Source: JBOFCO01 sp051646105
GTDB lineage: Bacteria; Pseudomonadota; Alphaproteobacteria; Rhodobacterales; Rhodobacteraceae
Length of the DNA stretch: 9,870 nt
Assembly: GCA_051646105.1 (NCBI GenBank)
Contig: JBOFCO010000221.1
Location: 1-9,870, forward strand
Direction: 5' to 3'
Below the pieces are notes generated by a model that saw nothing but the letters and a program-made list of their open reading frames with translations, was not told the DNA's origin and made no database searches. Within the stretch, counting starts at the first letter, position 1; every line of letters starts with the position of its first letter. The position numbers were made by a program, and so were the translations under genes. This document shows positions 6,745-9,870 of the stretch, piece by piece.

Positions 6745-6787
6745 CACATTTACCCCCGTTTCACGGCGCAGTTGCGCACCTGTCTGC

Positions 6788-6818
6788 ATTATCACGCAGG
6801 CATCAAACGGATGGGCAA
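6788..6818 (-). promoter_or_regulatory. Candidate promoter of the cytochrome b561 gene
   Basis: On the minus strand GATAAT (6788-6793) is preceded by TG one base upstream, an extended -10 form; TTGCCC (6813-6818) lies 19 bases further up, a long spacer. The leader would be about 35 bases. Confidence 0.3.
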
Positions 6819-6876
6819 CAGGATTCCGTCGCGGCAGGCGATTGCGCGGCACAATTTGGATAAGGCCGGGAATGGG

Positions 6877-6894
6877 GGCGGTCATACGACCGCC
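6877..6894 (-). terminator. Hairpin after the hsp20-DUF1150 operon, possible terminator
   Basis: GGCGGTC-GTAT-GACCGCC on the minus strand is a perfect 7-bp stem with a 4-base loop, 14 bases after the DUF1150 stop. No T-run follows (CCCATTCC), so termination would be weak or need help; it may instead protect the mRNA end. Confidence 0.4.
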
Positions 6895-6908
6895 AGTCGA
6901 CCTGTGGG

Positions 6909-7136
6909 TCAGTGCACGCTGACGGGTGCCATGTCGTTCTGCCGCGCCAGCAGGAAGGCAAGCCGCCGGTCACGCACAAGCGCCAGTCGCGCGCCATCGG
7001 CATCATGCACGGCATAAAGGGTATTCAGCCCCTCAGCCTGGGCACGCAGTTCCGGGTCAAGATCGGCCACGTCAACCGAGCGGACATAGACGATCTTTTC
7101 GCCCAGTTCCGGGCCGAAATCATATTTTGCATCCAT
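6909..7136 (-). CDS. DUF1150 family small protein
   Basis: A protein of 75 residues matching the alphaproteobacterial DUF1150 family: IVYVRSVDVADLDPELRAQ (15-33), LYAVHDADGARLALVRDR (40-57), then AFLLARQNDMAPVSVH at the very C terminus. Its function is not known. It has no signal peptide or membrane segment. The ATG ending at 7136 is preceded by GGAGAG 7 bases upstream. It begins 12 bases after the hsp20 stop on the same strand, so it is almost certainly in the same heat-shock transcript; the same pairing is found in related bacteria, which suggests a job linked to the small heat-shock protein, but this is inference from context. Confidence 0.9.
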   Translation of the reverse strand: MDAKYDFGPELGEKIVYVRSVDVADLDPELRAQAEGLNTLYAVHDADGARLALVRDRRLAFLLARQNDMAPVSVH

Positions 7137-7148
7137 GGTCGCACTCTC

Positions 7149-7574
7149 CTATTCCTTGGCCTTTGCTTTCCGGATTGCGATGGTCTGCACCACCGGCTCG
7201 GGCACCGCCCGTTTCAGATCGATATGCAGCAGGCCGTTTTCCATGGCCGCACCCGCGACCTCTACCCCGTCGGCCAGTACGAAACTGCGCTGGAACGCGC
7301 GGGCAGCGATGCCACGGTGAAGAAAAACCCGACCGTCGGTGTCGTCGGACTGACGGCCACGGATTACAAGCTGGCGATCCTCGGTCGTGATGGTCAGGTC
7401 GTCATCCCGAAAGCCCGCGACGGCCAAGGTGATCCGGAACGTGTTTTCGGACGATTGTTCGATGTTGAAGGGGGGATACCCTTCTGCGGCGGTTTTCGCC
7501 GTACGTTCGACCAGCCTTTCCAGTTGGTCGAAGCCAAGCAGAAAGGGATGCGCGCCAAAGCTGAGTTTCGTCAT
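7149..7574 (-). CDS. Small heat-shock protein, Hsp20/alpha-crystallin family (IbpA-like)
   Basis: A protein of 141 residues. The N-terminal arm (MTKLSFGAHPFLLGFDQLERL) is IbpA-like; the alpha-crystallin domain runs about 33-124, with YPPFNIE at 33-39, FRITLAVAGF at 46-55, the LVIRGR strand at 69-74, FLHRGIAARAFQRSF at 84-98 and the hallmark MENGLLHIDL at 111-120. The C-terminal I-x-I anchor is IAI at 132-134, and the tail is basic. It should act as an ATP-independent holdase chaperone in large oligomers. The start ATG ending at 7574 has AGGG 7 bases upstream; an in-frame ATG at 7598 has a poorer site. An RpoH-type promoter lies upstream and the leader could fold over the start, so both transcription and translation may be heat-controlled. 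Confidence 0.96.
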   Translation of the reverse strand: MTKLSFGAHPFLLGFDQLERLVERTAKTAAEGYPPFNIEQSSENTFRITLAVAGFRDDDLTITTEDRQLVIRGRQSDDTDGRVFLHRGIAARAFQRSFVLADGVEVAGAAMENGLLHIDLKRAVPEPVVQTIAIRKAKAKE

Positions 7575-7630
7575 GGGCAAGCCCTGTGAAAGCGACATTG
7601 CGGTTGAGGGCCCCGTTTCGGCAGCCCATG
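7572..7630 (-). promoter_or_regulatory. hsp20 leader with complementary segments covering the start codon, possible RNA thermometer
   Basis: On the minus strand CATGGGC (7624-7630) is the perfect complement of GCCCATG (7572-7578), which holds the start codon. In addition GGGCCCT (7607-7613) can pair with AGGGCTT (7579-7585), which holds the ribosome binding site; 5 of these 7 pairs are Watson-Crick and two are G-U. Either fold would hide the initiation site. Alphaproteobacterial hsp20 genes often carry ROSE-type thermometers. I do not see a clear ROSE core, and the predicted transcript start falls very close to 7630, so the outer pairing may be incomplete. Confidence 0.35.
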
Positions 7631-7636
7631 CAAAGG

Positions 7637-7664
7637 ATATGGGGGGCAATTGCGGCGCCGCAAG
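7637..7664 (-). promoter_or_regulatory. RpoH (sigma-32) type heat-shock promoter of hsp20
   Basis: On the minus strand CTTGCG (7659-7664), preceded by CC, and CCCCATAT (7637-7644) are separated by 14 bases. This matches the known sigma-32 pattern CTTGAA, 13-15 bases, CCCCATNT, at all but two -35 positions. The start would lie near 7630, about 55 bases before the hsp20 ATG. Confidence 0.75.
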
Positions 7665-7720
7665 GGCCAACCTCGCACAGCCATTGCAGGAATTTAGGAC
7701 CGTCGCATGAATACCGGGCT

Positions 7721-7749
7721 TTGCCAAAGCGGTTTGGCCACGCTAGGGT
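7721..7749 (+). promoter_or_regulatory. Weak candidate promoter and inverted repeat ahead of the ydcH-like gene
   Basis: TTGCCA (7721-7726) matches 5 of 6 positions of a -35 box, and TAGGGT (7744-7749), 17 bases on, matches 3 of 6 of a -10. A perfect inverted repeat GCCAAA-GCGG-TTTGGC (7723-7738) overlaps it and could be an operator or a hairpin. The promoter call is weak because of the poor -10. Confidence 0.25.
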
Positions 7750-7808
7750 CACACAATACCGCTGCGGCAGGGAATCGACGGCGGGAAGGGAGTGAAAAGC
7801 CTTTTGCC

Positions 7809-8027
7809 ATGAACGCTCCGATGGAACTTGACCGCGACGAGGTGCTGCGCATCCGGCTGGAAGTGCTGAGGCGCGAACACCGCGATCTCGATGACGCCAT
7901 CCACGCATTGGAATCGACCGCGCGCGGCGACCAGCTTGCCCTGCGCCGGCTGAAAAAGCAGAAACTCGCCCTGAAGGATCAGATCGCGAGGATCGAGGAT
8001 CAGCTGACCCCCGACATCATCGCCTGA
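7809..8027 (+). CDS. YdcH-family (DUF465) small coiled-coil protein
   Basis: A protein of 72 residues beginning MNAPMELDRDEVLRIRLEVLRREHRDLDDAI and ending LKDQIARIEDQLTPDIIA. It is almost wholly charged amphipathic helix with heptad-like Leu/Ile spacing, as in the DUF465/YdcH family, including the central RRLKKQKLALKDQI block. These are small cytoplasmic helical-hairpin proteins of unknown function. The ATG at 7809 is chosen from the family N terminus; the nearest purine-rich site (GGGAG at 7788-7792) is 16 bases away, further than ideal, and an ATG at 7821 is possible. It diverges from hsp20 across about 230 bases and converges on the DMP19 gene with only 6 bases between stops. Confidence 0.85.
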   Translation: MNAPMELDRDEVLRIRLEVLRREHRDLDDAIHALESTARGDQLALRRLKKQKLALKDQIARIEDQLTPDIIA

Positions 8028-8033
8028 ACACGG

Positions 8034-9134
8034 CTATAGCGGCAGCAGTCCGTTCTTGCGGGCATGGGCAATCATCGCATTCAACACCTGGCCGTCATCC
8101 ATGATTGCGGTCGGCGCGTTAAGCGCCTCATCCCTGGCTTCGTTCCAGTCTTGCATCATTGCACGACGGGCGTCGGTATCGCGCGGATAGTCCGCTCCAT
8201 ACAGCGCCATCGCCTGCCGCAGGGCGCGCCCATGTTCGTGAAGATCCATTCTTTCCAGAACATCGGCGGTTTCCGGCGCCAGCGTGCCGGAGCTGTTGGT
8301 AAAATACTGGTGTACCCCGCCATTGAACACCTCTGCCATCAGGTAGTCAGCCAAAAGCAGGTCGCGCTGCACGCGCGGCAGATCGGCCAGTGCAATGTCC
8401 GCTTCGGACGGAGTCCACCATTCGCGCTGGACACACGACCAGATCAGCCGCATCAGGTAGGACAGGCGCTGGTCATCGGCCGCTTCGGCACGTAGCGTCT
8501 CAAGCCGGGCAAGATAGGCGGGATCGGTTGCGGCAAGGGCAACTGCGGCGTCCATCACATCGGGCGTTGCAACCAGAAATGCCGCATTCGCCGCATTCAG
8601 GCCTGCGTCGATACTGGCAGAAACGATGTTGCCGGCACCGTCGCTCCATTGCCGGTAACGCAAATCGGGATCGTCGCCCCAGACGGGGAAAAGCGCTTTC
8701 GCCTTCCGTAATGCCGCTGCGTGATCCGGCAGGCCGCGCCGGTCAAGCAGGGCGATATAGTCATCCATAAGCGCCGAAGGCGACAGCACGGTCATATTGA
8801 CCGCAGCCGACTTTCCCTCACTGTCATAAGACAGAAGCGCAAGCAGCCTTGCATCCGCCTCGACAGCGCCCATTCCGGCAAGGGCGTCGACGACCGCCTT
8901 GTGACGGCGCACGGCACCTTCTTTGGCAGAGAGCGGCATGGAAGTAGTGTCAGAAGGCAGCAGATATTCCGCCACCGACAGTTCCACAGCCTGTGTTTCC
9001 ATCACGGCAGACAGGGGATAGTCGATCCGCGCCCCCTCATGGCAGGCGTCCTGTGCCATGACCTCCCCTGACAATAGCAGACCAAGACTTCCGCCAAGCA
9101 CAACAAAAGCAATGACCTTATTGAAAAGCCGCAT
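8034..9134 (-). CDS. Exported DMP19/DUF4375-domain protein, internally duplicated
   Basis: A protein of 366 residues. The N terminus MRLFNKVIAFVVLGG...SGEVMAQ is a good Sec signal peptide, with likely cleavage after Ala27 (V-M-A), so it is probably periplasmic. The C-terminal region (about 255-330) has the DMP19-like signature: LLLADYLMAEVFNGGVHQYF (259-278), NSSGTLAPE, then a helix. DMP19 of Neisseria is a DNA mimic; most relatives have unknown function. Residues 129-148 and 292-311 share 10 of 20 positions, including an R-x-x-L-x-x-H-x-x-ALR-x-A-x-AL pattern, so the N-terminal half looks like a decayed second copy without the NGG-x-x-Q motif. The second of two adjacent ATGs is chosen because AGGGG is better spaced from it; a TATAAC (9157-9162) may be its -10. 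It diverges from purE. Confidence 0.8.
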   Translation of the reverse strand: MRLFNKVIAFVVLGGSLGLLLSGEVMAQDACHEGARIDYPLSAVMETQAVELSVAEYLLPSDTTSMPLSAKEGAVRRHKAVVDALAGMGAVEADARLLALLSYDSEGKSAAVNMTVLSPSALMDDYIALLDRRGLPDHAAALRKAKALFPVWGDDPDLRYRQWSDGAGNIVSASIDAGLNAANAAFLVATPDVMDAAVALAATDPAYLARLETLRAEAADDQRLSYLMRLIWSCVQREWWTPSEADIALADLPRVQRDLLLADYLMAEVFNGGVHQYFTNSSGTLAPETADVLERMDLHEHGRALRQAMALYGADYPRDTDARRAMMQDWNEARDEALNAPTAIMDDGQVLNAMIAHARKNGLLPL

Positions 9135-9196
9135 CATCCCCCTGCTTTCAGATTGCGTTATATCCGGCGCGGCAATCCACGCCACCCCCGATGCGC

Positions 9197-9224
9197 TTGC
9201 CCCTGCAATTGCCGCCGCTATAGT
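9197..9224 (+). promoter_or_regulatory. Candidate purEK promoter
   Basis: TTGCCC (9197-9202) and TATAGT (9219-9224) with a 16-base spacer match 4 and 5 of 6 consensus positions. The start would fall near 9231, leaving a leader of about 30 bases to the purE ATG. No PurR-like or purine riboswitch element is visible in so short a leader. Confidence 0.55.
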
Positions 9225-9259
9225 GCGCCCTCTTGCAAGGATGGCCTCGGGGCGCGAGC

Positions 9260-9742
9260 ATGACAAAGGTGGAAATCGGCATCATCATGGGCAGCCAGTC
9301 CGACTGGCCGACAATGAAAGCCGCTGCGGAAATTCTGGATGATCTGGGCATCGCGTACGAAACACGGATCGTATCGGCCCATCGCACCCCCGACCGGCTG
9401 TGGGACTATGGTAAAACCGCTGCGTCGCGCGGGTTGAAGGCGATTATCGCCGGTGCAGGCGGGGCGGCGCATCTGCCCGGCATGATGGCATCTAAAACCC
9501 GCGTTCCGGTCATCGGCGTTCCGGTGCAGACAAGGGCGCTGTCCGGGGTGGATAGCCTGTATTCGATCCTGCAGATGCCGAAGGGCTATCCGGTTGCGAC
9601 CATGGCCATTGGCGGCGCGGCCAATGCCGGGCTGATGGCGGCGGCGATCCTTGCCGTTTCCGATCCGGCGCTGGCCGAACGGCTGGACGCATGGCGCGAT
9701 GCGCTTTCCGCCTCGATCCCAGAGGTGCCTTCCGATGAGTGA
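9260..9742 (+). CDS. purE: 5-(carboxyamino)imidazole ribonucleotide mutase, PurE class I
   Basis: A protein of 160 residues, the normal length of bacterial class I PurE. It moves the carboxyl of N5-CAIR to carbon 4 to give CAIR in de novo purine synthesis. Seen motifs: IIMGSQSDW at 8-16, SAHRTPD at 39-45 with the catalytic-loop His41, AGAGGAAHLPGM, GVPVQT, LSGVDSLYSILQMPKGYPVAT and IGGAANAG. These match the mutase that works with PurK, and purK indeed follows, overlapping by 8 bases. The ATG at 9260 has GGGG about 7 bases upstream; upstream in-frame codons are outside the family N terminus. It has its own candidate promoter and diverges from the exported DMP19 gene. Confidence 0.97.
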   Translation: MTKVEIGIIMGSQSDWPTMKAAAEILDDLGIAYETRIVSAHRTPDRLWDYGKTAASRGLKAIIAGAGGAAHLPGMMASKTRVPVIGVPVQTRALSGVDSLYSILQMPKGYPVATMAIGGAANAGLMAAAILAVSDPALAERLDAWRDALSASIPEVPSDE

Positions 9743-9870
9743 CGTACTTCCGGTCGGGGCGACCATCGGCATCCTGGGCGGCGGGCAACTGGGCCGGATG
9801 CTGGCCGCGGCGGCATCGCGTCTTGGCCTGCATGTGCATGTCTTTGAACCCAGTGCCAATCCGCCCGCTG
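9735..9870 (+). CDS. purK: N5-carboxyaminoimidazole ribonucleotide synthase PurK, N-terminal part
   Basis: An ATG at 9735 lies inside the last codons of purE, overlapping by 8 bases (ATGAGTGA), and the frame stays open to the window end, giving 45 codons. The product begins MSDVLPVGATIGILGGGQLGRM, followed by LAAAASRLGLHVHVFEP, the nucleotide-binding first fold of PurK. PurK makes N5-CAIR from AIR, ATP and bicarbonate, the substrate of the PurE just upstream. The overlap implies translational coupling, which would keep the two enzymes in step. The ATP-grasp domain is beyond the window, so intactness cannot be judged. Confidence 0.93.
   Translation, partial: MSDVLPVGATIGILGGGQLGRMLAAAASRLGLHVHVFEPSANPPA

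Noticed and set aside
6252..6863. A 203-codon plus-strand frame opposite the cytochrome b561 gene.
   Set aside because: It runs antisense to a gene with clear membrane helices and heme histidines; its own product is low-complexity Pro/Ser/Arg.
6912..7589. A 225-codon plus-strand frame opposite hsp20 and DUF1150.
   Set aside because: Both genes beneath it are clear family members; the plus frame has no ribosome binding site tied to a recognisable product.

Overview
The window is GC-rich and reads as core chromosome of an alphaproteobacterium, most likely a Rhodobacterales member of the Paracoccus/Rhodobacter type. The grounds are the gene content: a MidA-family methyltransferase overlapping pgeF, an Hsp20 gene paired with a DUF1150 gene, a Sat-CysC fusion, a short YdcH-type protein with an N-terminal MNAPMELD, and a Hint_2-type protein. 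This is judged from remembered family sequences, not from a search. No tRNA, rRNA, insertion sequence, CRISPR array, phage gene or plasmid gene was seen.

Layout, left to right. (1) 1-1310, plus strand: the 3' part of a MidA/NDUFAF7-type methyltransferase gene overlaps pgeF, a peptidoglycan/purine-nucleoside laccase-domain protein. (2) 1311-1812: a long low-content gap holding one plausible 51-residue small ORF with a good ribosome binding site. (3) 1813-2610: a Hint-domain protein with Ala where the self-processing Cys should be. (4) 2630-4256: an Lrp/AsnC regulator (minus) diverges from trxB, thioredoxin reductase (plus); a near-perfect 18-bp palindrome lies between them. (5) 4257-4465: a regulatory stretch with two tandem ~20-bp repeats, inverted repeats and a promoter, ahead of sat-cysC (4466-6172), which activates sulfate to PAPS. 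A strong bidirectional hairpin terminator follows. (6) 6265-7574, minus strand: cytochrome b561, then upstream of it an hsp20-DUF1150 operon under an apparent RpoH promoter. (7) 7809-8027: a ydcH-like gene, converging on 8034-9134, an exported DMP19/DUF4375 protein that appears internally duplicated. (8) 9260-9870: purE and the 5' end of purK, overlapping by 8 bases.

The genes are mostly independent housekeeping units: sulfur/thiol metabolism (sat-cysC, trxB), stress (hsp20), purine synthesis (purEK), respiration and cell envelope (midA, cybB, pgeF). I see no multi-gene novel system. The points most worth a second look are the tandem repeats before sat-cysC, the possible temperature-sensitive leader of hsp20, the duplicated exported DMP19 protein, and the Cys-less Hint protein with the small ORF ahead of it.
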